Below are positions 27,361-41,500 of a stretch of DNA of 64,000 bases, one piece after another. The notes beneath the pieces were generated by a model. That model did not search any database. It had not been told where the DNA came from and saw nothing but the letters and a program-made list of their open reading frames with translations. The DNA is from Luscinia megarhynchos (lineage: Eukaryota > Chordata > Aves > Passeriformes > Turdidae): the NCBI GenBank assembly GCA_034336665.1, contig CM067568.1, forward strand, positions 12,612,983 through 12,676,982. Reading direction: 5' to 3'. The position numbers were made by a program, and so were the translations under genes. The first letter of the stretch is position 1; every line of letters starts with the position of its first letter.

Positions 27361-28083
27361 CTATGTAAGTAAAACTAAAAATATATTATGATTAATAAAA
27401 GAAAACAGCTATTAGATGCATTCCAAAATGCTAGGCTGTAGAACAAGACATTTTGGCACAGCTTTACTGATTGGCAGCCCATGCTAAAGACAGACCCAAG
27501 ACTTCAACAGAGTGAGTGCTGCTAGTCAGGACAGAGCAATGCTAACAGGAGCTCCTGCAGATGTTTACACAGTACTTGCCCTCAAGACTATATTTAACAA
27601 GGACTATTGCACTTTTTTTTTTTTCAGGAATATCACAATCTGAACTTTACAAAAACACTGCCACTTCTTTATGTTACTAAAGCAGGACAGAAGAGGGTGG
27701 ATTTTGACACATTAACAACTGCTTCATTTTGGAGATCAACGTGCCAATGAGCAAATAAGGAAGAAGCCTGGCTACAAATAAGAATAAGAAGGATTCCTCA
27801 CAGTCCAAAATACACTTGTGAAACACAGAAATATGTAGTTCAGAACACTGAAATGTGGTTTTTTTTTCTTGGTTTTTGCTTTGTGCTCAGCAGCCATGCA
27901 CAGGGCAGTGAGAGCACAGGCACAGGGCTAAAACTCAAATTATGCTGATGAATAGGGCTCAGCCAGGGCTTGAGCAGAAAGTTCAGGAATTATCAGATTT
28001 TATTATGATAAAGTTCCTCTTGGCTTTAAAGGTACCAGCTCAATCTTACAGTGCAGAACTAATGGCCTTAAAATAAATCATGT

Positions 28084-28540
28084 TTTGGACCACACTTAGG
28101 GTGCTGTGCCCAGTTCTGGGCTCCCCAGTATAAGATGTGGGACTGGAGAGAGTCCAGGAATGGCCACAGGGCAACCAAGTGACTGGAGCATCTCTCACAC
28201 AAAGAGGGGCTGGGAGCACCCTGAGGCTGAAAAAGAGCAGCTTCCAGGGGATGATATATAAATATCTGATGGAGGAATAAAGACAGACCCAGGCTCTTCT
28301 CAGTGGTCCCACTTACAGGCAAAAACAAAAGGGAAAACAGGAAATCCCCTTGTACCAAAAGAAAGTCCTTGCTTATAATAAGGATGGCCAAACACTGAAC
28401 AAGCTGTGGAGTTTACAGCCTTGGAGATACTAAAAAATTGACAGGACATGGCTATGGACAACCTGCTGTAGGCAATCCTGCCCTGTGCAGAGAAGTAGTG
28501 CCTTCCCACCTCAGCTACTCCATGATTCCTCGATTCTGTG
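28084..28540 (+). mobile_element. CR1 LINE 3' fragment, antisense to SOX6
   Basis: CR1 reads in the forward direction here: GTGCTGTGCCCAGTTCTGGG, CTGGAGAGAGTCCAGGAATG, GACTGGAGCATCTCTC, AGAGGGGCTGGGAGCACCCT, CAGGCTCTTCTCAGTGGTCC and TGGAGTTTACAGCCTTGGAG. It ends in the degenerate octamers CATGATTCCTCGATTCTGTG. It is the only CR1 copy in the window running against SOX6. It is diverged, with an AT-rich stretch around 28255-28275, and carries stops in all frames. The minus-strand frames of 88 to 107 codons that overlap it are not genes. Confidence 0.92.
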
Positions 28541-31426
28541 GAACCACCAGCAAACTGAGTGCAGGGGAGGACAGACAGACTGCCACTAAAATAACACAGC
28601 AAGGCTCTTTCTCAGGTAGGCTGATACACTCAAAGCAAAAAGGCTGCTTTTCATGGTGACATCCTAAATTTTATGATGCTGAACTGAGCAGTTCTTCATA
28701 AAGAAGGATAAATTCAAATGCCAATTTCCTCCCTTACACTGCAAAACACTCTAGAAAGATTTCCAAAATTTTAAGCTCCAATCCTTCTCATTGTAAATTT
28801 CAGGGAAAATAAAACCATAAAAAAAAAAACCTTAAATGAAAAAATATTTTAAATATAAAAAAATTAGCTACTTATTTTTTCCCTCTCTAATTCCTGCTCA
28901 TATTTAATAATACACAAAAGCAACACTGACATTGAATGGATTTAGGCTCCCTGTTAAGAATATTTGTTCGGGGTTAATTAGCATGGCTGAAGACTAATCT
29001 TAATAATTGTTTGTTACTTCCACTGGAGGCAGGTTTCCCTCACAAACTAAGTGGCATCTTGGAGTTTCAGACTGAAACACAGAGGTGAGAGCAGCTACTC
29101 TCTCCACTGGATGAACAAGAAAGCCTGAGCATGCAGCTCCCTCATGCAGCCAGGCAGCAAGTGCCTCTGTCTCTCCTGTGGCAACCAAATAAAGTTGTCA
29201 AAATTATTTTGAAATAATTATAAGGTATCTAAACCAAATACTGTACAGAAAAATAAGGAATATATCAGCATTTAAAATGTATATGCTGTTGAACATTTTT
29301 ACTGTCATTTCTTTAAGAAAAGCTGATCTAATTAGCTGTATCTCCAAAGTGTGTACCTAGCATTTTTACTATGTATTATAACATTTTGCTTAGAGTTGAC
29401 ATTTTTATTCTGACAAGCACTGTCTGGAGAGCTCTCAATAAATAATACATTTACAATTTTCAGTAAATAAGCACTGGACACAAATCGTTATCCTTACTTA
29501 CAGCTGCCCCTCTCTAATAGTGCTTTTACAAGTAAGGTGACTATTCAGTCTAATGCAATACTCTCAGTGCTGGCAAGATATTTTCATTCATTACCCCAGT
29601 CACAAGCACTTAAAGCACTTTTAGGCCCTGTTGCAAAACAGCAGGAATGACAAAGTAAGACCAACTAAAACTAAAGTCCATCACCAAAGAAATCTGAGGT
29701 CATTCACCCTCCAGAACTTGGAAAATGCAATGGCATACAAGATCAGCCATGTTCAAGCCAATTTTTTCCCTTGTATCCTTATATTTATTTACATTAGCAA
29801 TTTTAGGAAGGGCAGTATCACAGTCTAACTCCAGTTCCTACTATTAACCTGATGACTACAAAATGTATTTCAATTGCCATTTTAAAGCATGATCTGATCA
29901 TAACATTGTGTCACAGAACATCAGAAACCAATAAAGTTCAAGTTTACTATTCTGTTGCCAAGATCATGCAACTGAAGCAACTCTCCATATTTTTACAGCT
30001 ATTTACTCAATTCTACTCTCTACCACAGAGCTCATTGTCAGTTGTACCTATTCATATTGATCTTTCCTTTCTAACTGTCCCTAGGAAAAAGCTGGCTTTT
30101 AAGATATGTTTTCTTTAATAATGCTTTCACAATATGATAATATATAAATAGCATAAAGATTGCAGATGTTTGACCATATCTTAAAAGGAGACAAAAGTGT
30201 AGAGGAACATAGTGCAGAAAATTATACAAGTTGGAAGCATTTGGACAATTTATCACACAATAAAAAACAAATTAAATTGTATCTAAGACTGGAGAATGTC
30301 AGAATTGAGGCATTACAGTGGGATCAAAGTGGGAAAAACGAGAAGTTAGACATTGGAAAACACATCTCTGGGAAGGAACTGACTGGAATGGTCAGTAGAT
30401 GATGTCAAAGAGAAGATTTCAGCCTTTTTCAGTATAATCTGTCATGGTCTACAGCTTAAGTTCAGGGATAATGAGAAAAGGGTCAAAGCACAGTTGTTCC
30501 AATGAAAAGAATTTTACTCATCTCACATATTTTAGATTGAATAAAGATGTTTCTTCAATGCAACATAAGAATCTCAAAACAGTAAAAGCAAATACCTGCT
30601 CAAAAATAAAGAATTTTCATGACTAGAATGGATGTTCCAATCTTCAGAATTGAGTCGTGAATTTCAAACTCTTCCCTATCAGGATCAACTCTGTTTACCA
30701 GCAAAAGCAATAATTTTGTAGAGATGCACAGGTACAAAGCCTCAAAAAGAAAACAACCTGCATTGGGAAACAGAACCTCCAGGAAGGTAGAAGTTCCATA
30801 AAATTCCATGGATCCACCAAGGAAGATGTCTGACAGTAACCAAAGTGAATTTTTTTCTTGACAGGTTCTCAAATGGCTACCATCAGACTCACCAGTTTCT
30901 TGCTGAATAGGGGCTAACAGGGGACATGAAAACCTCTTTGCAAAGCAGATGCCTGACTACTCTATCAACCTATTAATGCAGGTCTCGTTTTCCATGATAC
31001 TCGTGTAAAAGTCTGTGCTACTCTCCACTTGTGTGCCATGAACCAATACCAGAACCAAGAAACCTGAAAGGAAGTTTCCAAATGTACCATGAGACACATT
31101 GAAAAGTGCTGAAAGATTCCTATATTCGCACAAAACCTGTGAGTAACATTAGAATCTCAAATGCTACAGCACTGGGTAAGACTGTAGTTCAGGCAGCCAG
31201 GTAAATACAAAGGTGAGATGGAAAGACAACAATACATGCCAGTTTCTCAAATAAAAATTGTGAAATAGCATTTAATCACAAAATACTATTCTGAAAAATT
31301 TAAAGGATATAAGAAAGTGAATAATCAAAAAGGCCTAAATTCTCAGTCAGAATGGTAAGAAAAAATATGAGACATAATATTAATAACCAGACACAGTATG
31401 GTTACAAAGACTGAGTCTCTCTTTGC

Positions 31427-31447
31427 AAAAAAAAAAAAAAAAAAAAA
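31427..31447. repeat. A21 homopolymer
   Basis: Uninterrupted A run in intron sequence with no AATAAA signal closely upstream and no recognisable element attached. Confidence 0.9.
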
Positions 31448-31805
31448 TTAAATATATGTTGCCTTCTAAATTTCATTAAATTAAAGTACATTAATGGAAT
31501 GGATTTCCGATAGAAAAATCAAATACAATAGAGAGAAGGAAAATAGGTTGCATCTTCTTTTAGTTACTAGGAAAATAGCCATAGAAAACACTTTCTTTGT
31601 AGCAGTGTTCCAAAAAAGGTCCAAAATTATTTTAACTTAACACATTAAGACATAAGAATTCACTGTAGACTTCAACAAATGAAGCCTTAGAAATTTTATG
31701 ATCTGTAAAACCTCAATAGATAGAAGAATCTTTTTTCTGAAACAGCAGCATATATTGCAATGAAAAAGAGTGACCAAAATGATTTTACCAAGATAATTGG
31801 AATTT

Positions 31806-31842
31806 AAAAAAAAAAAAAGAAAAAAAAAAAAGGGAGAGAGAC
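31806..31842. repeat. A-rich/purine tract
   Basis: A12-G-A11 followed by GGGAGAGAGAC on the plus strand. Simple sequence; the Phe-rich minus-strand frame across it is an artefact. Confidence 0.85.
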
Positions 31843-34800
31843 AAATAATAAGTTGCATTTAATTATATGGTAAGGAGGTAAATAATGGAAGAAAACAGCA
31901 ATTTAGAAAAATGGGCTTCATATCTCTCCTTTAACTTGGTGTGAGTCATCTATTTATTTTCTGGACATTTGGGCTTTTTGCTCACTTTGTTTTTATTTTG
32001 GAAGCATGTCTGGAGCTTAGAAGAAAAATTCTCTTTCTTAGATGCCACTCTGTATGGCTTCCAACAAAAAGCAAATAAAAGATAAGTATTAAATTAGCTA
32101 TATGCATAACTGTTTCTGAATTTTCTAAGCAAAAGTGATTTTTAAGAAGAAAAGAGAAATGTGACTAGAGGATGGTACTGAGCAGATATGGCAGGCTTTT
32201 TCAAAGGTGATGAAATGATTTGAAGAAGTTGAGCTTTTTCATACCCAAAGAGAAATGCCAGTGATTTGCAAATTTCATGGGTATTACACAAAATAGAACG
32301 GTATTAATAAGTCATTTTTATTGATTACTTTGGATAATCCTACTACCAAAACCCAGCAACATTTTTGAAGTCTAGAACAAAATAATCTGTATCCATAAAG
32401 GAAAATTAAATAGCAGGAGTCTGTAAACACCAATTGTGTTAGGACAGCCAGGGATCATGCCTTCATCAGTGGAAAGTGTGGGTATCCAGAACACCACAAG
32501 ACAGATAAATTAAACCTCTGCAAAAATTCTGAAAGACATTTTTAATATTCACTGAATACAAATGGTCAGCAGTTCATTTCTAGGAGTGATACATCAAAGA
32601 AAACTCCAGACATGTAAGGTCCTCAAAGGCTGTGCTTAAAATTATACTAAAAAGCAAGTCTACATGCCTCAACTCTCTCTGTTCTCAGCTGTGGCTAGCT
32701 TAAACAAAGAATACAAAATGGAAACTCTCCATTTATTTAACATAATATAATATGCAGGTTCCTTAAAAAGAACCCAGAACAACCACAATAAAATAATTAT
32801 AAAAAACAAGCCTAAAAATAAACAATTGCAACCAAAATTGTTTGACTTTGTCCACTTATAAAACACAGTATGTGAAAGTTTAAGTTTCTTTACTTCCCAG
32901 TGAAATTAGCAAGAAATTCCCCAATGAAATTAGAAGGAAATTTGTGGATTTTTGTGTGCAAGACTTCAATATACTTATATTATATTCCAGTATAATTATT
33001 GGAATGATAGAAAGCTTTATAGGGGAAATGTTAATCTATTTTAAGTCAATATAACAGAAAGTGTTCAGTTATTATTAACTCGTGAAGCTGGAGAAAAAAG
33101 AAATAGCAAAATACACAATCAGAAAAACCACCACTACTGAGTAACGTAGTAAGATTTTCCCTACTGCATATAGAATTAATAATACATGTGAACCCTTAAT
33201 TTTTAATTTAGATATTCACCCATACATCCCCCCATAGAGAGAGAGTACAAACAGGTGCACATGACAGAGAATAAATGGAAATTTATGAATATACTACTCT
33301 TTATATAGATGTTCATTATTCCACTATGCATACATAGAAATCTTTGATCTCTGAATGTTCAACTATGGTCTTCAAGGAGGAAACAAGAATGGGAAGCACT
33401 TCATGAAAAGCTCGTGCTAGAATTGTGAACCAAGCTTGGTTGAAAAATGATACTGTATACATTGCTCAGAATCAAGGTCAAAAGTGAATTAGGAATCCAG
33501 GCCCTGAGTAATGAGGGCTTAGCACTTAGCAGAAATGACATGCCCAGTTTCCAGCTCAGAAGTGCCAGCTGACCTGCCAACCCAGCATTCCAGATCTGAA
33601 AGGGGGAAATCTGCTCTCCTCGCTACAGACAAGATGGGTGCTACTAATTATTGCTCCTCCAGGCTTATGATGAAGTACAGTAGGAGAGTTGTCTGGAAGC
33701 CAATTCTCAGCATAGAATTCAGGCAGCCCAGGCTGTAAATCTGTCTCACAAAAGTAACATAAGCAATATTCAAAAAGAAAAGTATTTTACTTGAAGGGGG
33801 TAGAATAGGAGAGAAGCAGTTAGACCGTACTGTCTAACATGAGCTCTTCATTTTGAGCTGTGAAGAGCTTTAATACTTGATTGTACTGTAGGATACTCCA
33901 AAGAAAAAGGCCAGTAAAACAATCCTTCAGCTCATAGAATAACCAAGACGAATATACTGAAGTTATCCACGAGGCCCTAGAGTCTAATGTTGTTGATTAA
34001 ATTAGACACCTGTTCATTTCTGACCTCTTCTGTCTTATGAGAACACATGTCAGCAAAGTCTTTACATACTCAAATTAACTCTAAATATCTGCAGCATTCT
34101 TTTCTTTTTCAATTACAATTTTCTCATTTCTAAATCATTACAAATTAAGACACAGGAATGCCTGACTGTACAAAAAAATGGAAATACTGGACCACAAAGT
34201 CAAAAAATACGTCATTTATCCTGTAATGTTGGTAATTTGTATCCAGACCACAAATAAAGCTAAAAACATACCTAAAGTATATTGCTGTGTGAGGCACCCA
34301 TGTTCCCACACTGTACACAAGACATGACACTGGCTGAAGCACTATTATTAAAGAGAGATTAAAACAGCTGTACATTATGCTGAAGCACTCACTCTTCCCT
34401 TTACAAACAGACGGTCCTGGATTACAAGCAGCACTTGACCATTTAAATCACTACAACAACCAGATTTAACCAGCTGGGCCATATTCTCTTAGGCAATGCC
34501 TGTTGACCTCCTCAGTCACAGCTGCTCAGATGAAATTCTCATTAGACAACTTATTTTCAGGAGCCAAAGGACTCTGATTAAATATATCTATTGAGACATG
34601 ATAAACTCTTCCAGTATATATTTCTTTTCCAGTGTTATGAGGTACAACACAGATCACAAGGAGTATATACAAGCTTACCAGACACCTAATATCTGAGTGT
34701 ATAGCACAAAGTATTTAAGTATTTGACCTCAACAACCTGTATTTCTCAAATTCAGATGACAGAGATGGACCAGAAAGTTACTATGCAACAATATTAAAAG

Positions 34801-35691
34801 AGACTTTTGTGCTGTGCTGGTGTGGGGATTAGATCTGATGACTGGAATTCTCGAGTTCTTTCCTCCACATTTAACTGTACAATTAACTTGACATATGACT
34901 GCATGTTAGCCCAAATCCCACAGCTACATCTGTGTCAAGGAGGTCATCCCTATAAATGAGGCTAACATGAACTATTACACTCTCTTAAAGGAGATATGCA
35001 GGACTTAAAGCCCCACACCACAGTATACTGTAGAAATATATCCCCACTTCATTCCTTACACCAATTATATTATTTTCTCTATTTCTTAAAAAATCAGGTA
35101 CTTTTCAGTTTAGGTAAGTGATTTGTGACAAGGCAGGACTAAGCACACAAAGAGCTCCTCAATTGCACTGGTTGCATACCATTTTAAGAAAAGAACTTCA
35201 TGGAAACATATTTTAAAGACCGGATGTTAAAGAGCATCATGTATGGCACGTGTGTGATCAGGCTACTAATTAGGTGGTTCAAAAGGCACTGTAAGATGAC
35301 AAAAACAATTTCATAATCTCAGACCTCATTTCTCCAACTGACTGCACAGAGCTAAAACAAAGTTCAATGTTAAAACAGAAATTATTTTTAAAAACATTTT
35401 ATTTTAATTAAACAAGTGTGGAGGATACTTCTTTTTAATTGAGAGAAACCTCTGAATACTGAATTAGGTATTTAGATACATTCTAAGAATTGCGATATTC
35501 TTGGCCTACCCTACACAGAAATTTAGAAACATTTAAATTCCTAAGTACAAAACCCTGAAGAATTTCCAATGTTTCTATTAATTATTTTTCTGTGTTAGTT
35601 TATATGGTACCAGTCAGATGTTCATTAAACATAAGTAACATTTTTTCCTCCAGAAAATGGTGGATGAATGGAAAATAATTTAATGCAGAAC

Positions 35692-35931
35692 CATAAAATC
35701 ATCACAGAACAGCCTGGGTTGGAAGAGATCTGAAAGATCACCTAATTCCAGCCCCACTGCTGTAGGCAGAGACACTTTTCATGAGACCAGGTTGCTTAGA
35801 GCTCCTTCCAAACTGACTTTAAACACTCGCAGGGAGGGGTGTCCACAACTTCTCTGGGCAGCCTGTGCCAGAGCCTCACCACACTCACAGCAAAGATTTG
35901 TCTCCTAATATCTAATCTAAACCTAACCTAA
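35692..35931 (-). mobile_element. Short CR1 LINE 3' fragment
   Basis: The left end CATAAAATCATCACAGAACA, then CTGGGTTGGAAGAGATCTGA, AAAGATCACCTAATTCCAGC and CTGGGCAGCCTGTGCCAGAG, is the reverse complement of the CR1 3' terminus and adjacent 3' UTR. It ends in CTCCTAATATCTAATCTAAA at the right. The copy is about 240 bases, strongly 5' truncated and degenerate at its octamer end, and is oriented like SOX6. It lies about 1.9 kb downstream of the second coding exon donor. Confidence 0.92.
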
Positions 35932-37699
35932 ACACAAAGATACAGTCCAATACCTTTGAACTTACAGGCAGACTTTAGAATAACTTTCCATTATAATGTG
36001 GTCCATAAAAGGCAGGATTGTTTTATAGATCAAAAATGACCTTTATTTCAGCTGATGAGAACATATAGTGTGGAAGGCTCTGACTCAGAGAGAGGGATCT
36101 CTCTGCTCTGCACTCTTTAAACAACCAATATACTAATACAGGAGAAGTGCAGAAAATTCTTGAGAACCCATACAAAAATAAGCTGTGAAATGCTTGAATC
36201 CCTACAGATAGATACCATGTTTAAACTTTTTGATGCACATTTTTATTAGCACACCATCCAGTACACTCCTGGAAAAGGCTTAGCTGTGGTGTCAATATAA
36301 TCAACAGCAACTTGAGCACTCCCGCAGCAAAGTACGAGCCAAGACCTTTGATTAGCATGGGGTGTCGAACGACTGCTACTGACTGCAGAAAACAACTTTG
36401 CCAAAGTAATATTTAAAATAGTTTTCCTAGCCTAACCACCAAATCTAAGAAAGCAATTTTTAAAAGAGTGATCTTTACAGCTGAAAACAGACAGATGGTA
36501 GTAAAGAATCTGGGACATTCTCTCTTTAGAGATGTTTCACCAGCTTCAGAAAGGACACCTATAGAACACATTGGCATTTAACAATTATGCCAAGAAATTT
36601 GGAAGCCTATTTCCATCACTACATGATTTTATCCCATATTTAAACATATTATTGTATCAGCTTCAATTTTAATTGAAATCTGCATTGCTACATGAGGCCA
36701 AGGGAACTTAAGGTTCAGTCTTTGAAGTGCACTGTGACCATACCATGAAACCATGAAAAAGGAGTCAAAATAATTCTGAGCTCATTCATATTTCAAAGAG
36801 AAAAAAGAATCACAAAGTTCTACTGCCTTTTGGCTCTGCTACATTATAAATATTCTTCCTGGGTTATTTTTAATGCCACAAAACAGAACTGGTAAAATAT
36901 CTAAGAGAATCCACACAGATGCCTCCACACCTGTTTTTCTATTTCAGAGCCTCCTGCTCTCACAACTTCCCTGATTCAAACTCATGTATGAGCTCACTGA
37001 CTAAAAGGTATTGTTGCAGAACCAAGTGAGATTCTACTTACCAAGGGGACAAATTTTCATGGTGGGCCCTGACTGTGTGCACACATACAGTGATAAATTC
37101 ACTCTCCAATTCTATTTGTTTCCTACCGTGGCCAAAATCTTAGCAAAATCAATGAAACTATCTGAATAAGGACTGGCTACATAAGCTGCCTTAGAACTCA
37201 AAGACTTGTCCTCATTTTTATCTCTGTTTTAATACTTGTAACAATATCTGAGGAGACTGTTGAAAAAAATTTCTTCCTCTGTAATTCTAGCTATATAGGT
37301 CAGAACTATGCACTTGTACACTTAAAACTGTTTCCCATTCTCCTAGTTACAGATGCTGGGTTATTAAAATGGTGAAAGATGAGTATTTCTAAGGCAAAAC
37401 AAACCATCTCGTGTTTTATTCATTCCTGTTGTTAAAAATAAACATTTATCTTCTAAAACAAAGAGAACAAATGCAACTGAAGACTATCCCTCACAACTCC
37501 ACAGCCGGTTAAGAATTCATCATAACCTTTCAAGTAAGAGTTGAGTTTTCACCAAATCCAACATTCTTGCTTTGACTCACAACCAAGACAATTTTAAAAG
37601 TTTTTAAAAACTGGCATTTTGTCTAAAATCCCTAATGGATCTCAAACTACCATTGCCATGGAAACCTGTGAATAACTTTATCCTAGCCTTTGCCAATTA

Positions 37700-38032
<333 letters not shown>

Positions 38033-38539
38033 TCAGAACGTGGGCTCTTCTCTCATGGCAGAAGGATCTCAGACAGGTAAAAGCTGAGAGTATTATCTGT
38101 AGTATTAACAAGCCTACATATCTCCTTCGGTTTATAAATTGAGCATCACGATTTGAATTTTTTTGTTTCAGTGATTTACACAGGCACTTTTGTCCTCAAG
38201 TCCAGTTCTCTCCATGTTTCTAACACTCATACTTCATGCCTGAGATAATCTTCATCAAGAATTTCCCTCATCAGGAACAAGTCACTTCAACACTTTTTAA
38301 CAATAAATGTATTAAGCTTTTACAGTACTCTTTAGTTCCTCAAATCAGGACAATATATGTAGCAATAAAAAGAAAGTACAGGCAAGGACAAATTATTCCT
38401 GGATAAATCCTCAGCTAATGGAAAACAGCATAACTTTAAAACTAGAGAAGGTGTTAGGCCAACAATGACCGAGGAGGAAGGAATCTACTTCACAGTTAAA
38501 TAAGGTTAATGGTATGTGTGCAATAATGCACATTCACTG

Positions 38540-38573
38540 CTCTTTAAATTAAATTTAAATTTTTCTTAAAGAG
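38540..38573. other. AT-rich inverted repeat
   Basis: CTCTTTAA and TTAAAGAG form a perfect 8-bp stem around an 18-base loop that contains AAATTTAAATTT, itself self-complementary. Located about 530 bases inside the 3' end of the intron before the second coding exon. Confidence 0.45.
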
Positions 38574-41500
38574 TGAAGGTAACAATGCTTCTAATAAACA
38601 AAAGGAAAACTTATTTTCAGGCCAACATAGGCAAGAAAGAGCAAGGAAATGCAGTTATGGCAAAACAAGTCATGTACCAAGACCACATGTATCAGGTGTT
38701 ATACAGTCAAAAACACAGAAGTAAAAAAGGTTCATCTCCTTTGTGAATAGATAATGCTTATTTAAACAAAAAAAAAAATTTAAATGCATCAAAAAGCAAT
38801 GTGTAATGGCAGTTCTCCACAATTTTGTGATATCACCCAACAGTGAACCCCTTCCTGAACTTCTCTGGCTCAGACTTGTCATTCTCCCAGTCATACTTGC
38901 AACATTCACTGCATCTCTGTTTTCACAATTTCAGCTAAAAAGAGAAGTTGTTCTCGGATTTGTCCTCAAAAACTGAACCACAAGAATTTCTCACACACTT
39001 CATTTTCCAAAATTACTCTTCTATTTCAATTTTTAATAATGCCAGGCTAGAAGTGTTAAAGATTTTGGGAAAAAAACTACTGATTTTTTTGATTCTTTAT
39101 GTTATGCCTAGAAACGTTAATGTGTATATTAGGTTCCATGAAAAATACTTTGTTTAAAACTTAAGAGCAATTAGTGTGGCAATACATTTCAATAATAAGA
39201 CACTAATTAATAGTCTTGTCAAAAAACATTCTTGCAAGGCAGAATAATATTCCTGCTACTTTATGAGCTAAAAAGACCCATCTTCAGAGCACTGAAGAAA
39301 CTTGTGTTCTGCAGAAAGGCTCGAAAGCATTAACCATCAGCAACAGCACGAGACACAAATCTTTGCTTCAGTCTGGAACAGATTAAGAAGTAGCTGTGCA
39401 ATGTAACAGGAGGAGCAAGAGCAACAATGAGTGAGCAGGGTGATTCGGGGCTGGGGACTGTGCAGGAGGAGGTGGTGACAGATCCTCTTCAAGCACAGCA
39501 GACTGTGATCAGCACAGCACTGGAGAGGGAGGCAGCCTTTGCTAGGGATGTTGCAAATGTATTTATTCACTAAGACAGGAAATTAGAAGACTCTATATCT
39601 CATCCCACTGGTAGCAGCACCTCATCAACGCAGTAGGAGCGACAGAGGTTTTGCAGGCACAAATAGAAAGAGAGAGGTGACATGGAATAAAAAATTTATC
39701 TTCCTATTTTCAACAAATAAACATTAACAAAATTTTTACTCCATCAATTTGTATCCACTGAAGAATCAAACATCACAGACAACAATATCTTAGACCAGGT
39801 ACATAGATGAGCTTATTTAGCTGCCTTTAAAATCAAAAGCTTTGATATATTTAACTCTTTCTAACAAAAACTACTTTGTATTTTTCTTAAAGCTTGGTGT
39901 TACAATGGAGATGAAAAGTGCATCTTTAATATTTTTCAGACGTAAAGCCTGAATTTCTATAATCCCTTTCCACAATGAAGAATTAGAATACTACATGCTT
40001 CTCCACTTTTGCCTTTGAGGACAGAACAAGGGCAACTTATTAATTTTAAAGGTATTTTTTCCTCAAGAGAGCAACATCTTCCCACAGTACATGAAGCACA
40101 TCCATCAGGCTCAATGCAGGGGTTTTCATGCTCTCAGCAAGGAACACTAAATCCATTGTTTAGGCCGGAAACAAGAAGATAAGGCAAATCTGTGGAGTAA
40201 GTAGGAATAATGGAATGTTCCTCCTCCTGATAACCTCTGCTGTTCCTCGTCTGGATGCATACATGGTCCAGCACAATGTTCCTTTGCTGTAGTGAAAGAC
40301 TCCCCCAAGTCCTGCCTCATCAGGCAGCACATTCACCCTCCTTTTCCTTTCGCCCAAAAGACTGCAATATCCACAATGGACATGAGACAAGTTTAAACTC
40401 CATGCAAATGATGCAGATTTATGGAAGGGAGGCAGAATGACCTCAAGTATGAGGTTTGTCCAATTAATAAACTATTTTATGTTGCCACTTTTGTAGATAA
40501 TTAAAATGTAAAAGAAAAATATAAAACAGAAAATGCATTTGTAATATTTCTGGTTCTGTTTAGGCCTACAGCCGGTTTTATTGACCTCACATAAATGGCT
40601 AACTAAACAGATCAAAACACAAGGGGACAAGAGAAGTATTCCTGTTATTTTTTTCTCTAGAAAGTTGACTCAACTGTATTTGAAGGGAAGTTGCTACAGT
40701 AGCATTCAGCTTGTTGAAAATGAAGTAAATGGTGGTGCAAATTTATGAAGGATTTTCATTTTCATGATGGACCTTACAACCACTTGCAGATCACTCGTGG
40801 CATGTCAGGCTTGTCCCAGGACCTCACCCACTTCAAGACTGAAACTATCACATACATCAGATGCTGGCTATCAAAAATTAATTTGCATTGAAATTCACAA
40901 GCAGCACACAGAGACCCTCCAAAAAATCCAGGTATCCTCTGGAAAGTCAAGGGGATCGTATGTGTTGTCTGAAACAAGAGGTATATCACCTCTGCAAATT
41001 GTTGGTTGGTCCTGTTGCTCTAATCCATGAAACACTTTTCCTAGAAAGACTGGAGTTCAGATGGAAAAGGACAACCATGCTTCCTAAATTAGAACAAGCC
41101 CATGAATTCATGGTTAGGAAAGGAGAACCTGGTCCTTTTGAATATGAATATGGAACAATTCAATAAAGACACATTTCTTATCCTTAGTAAGGCTTTCCTC
41201 TTTGCCTATGTCAGATAAAAATATTTTAAGTTGCAAAGGTATTTAATAGCAGAGATGACTAAACCAGAAAATCTTCTCAACACCTGAAGAGAGAAACTCA
41301 GCCTTGAACCACTATTTCAGCTGCTTACTATTCAGCAGGGCAAAATTGAGTCTATTTTTGAAATGTTGGGGTTTCATATCAAGGTAAATAAATGGCACTT
41401 TTCCTAAATTTTTTTGCCAGCTCATTAACACAGACCAAATTTCATTACTGACCACTGTGATTAGTGTTCTGACAAAATTCTATTATTATAACAGCTTAAA

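Noticed and set aside
28046..28602. Minus-strand frames of 88, 107 and 100 codons
   Set aside because: They lie on or next to the CR1 copy at 28084-28540 and are antisense to it.
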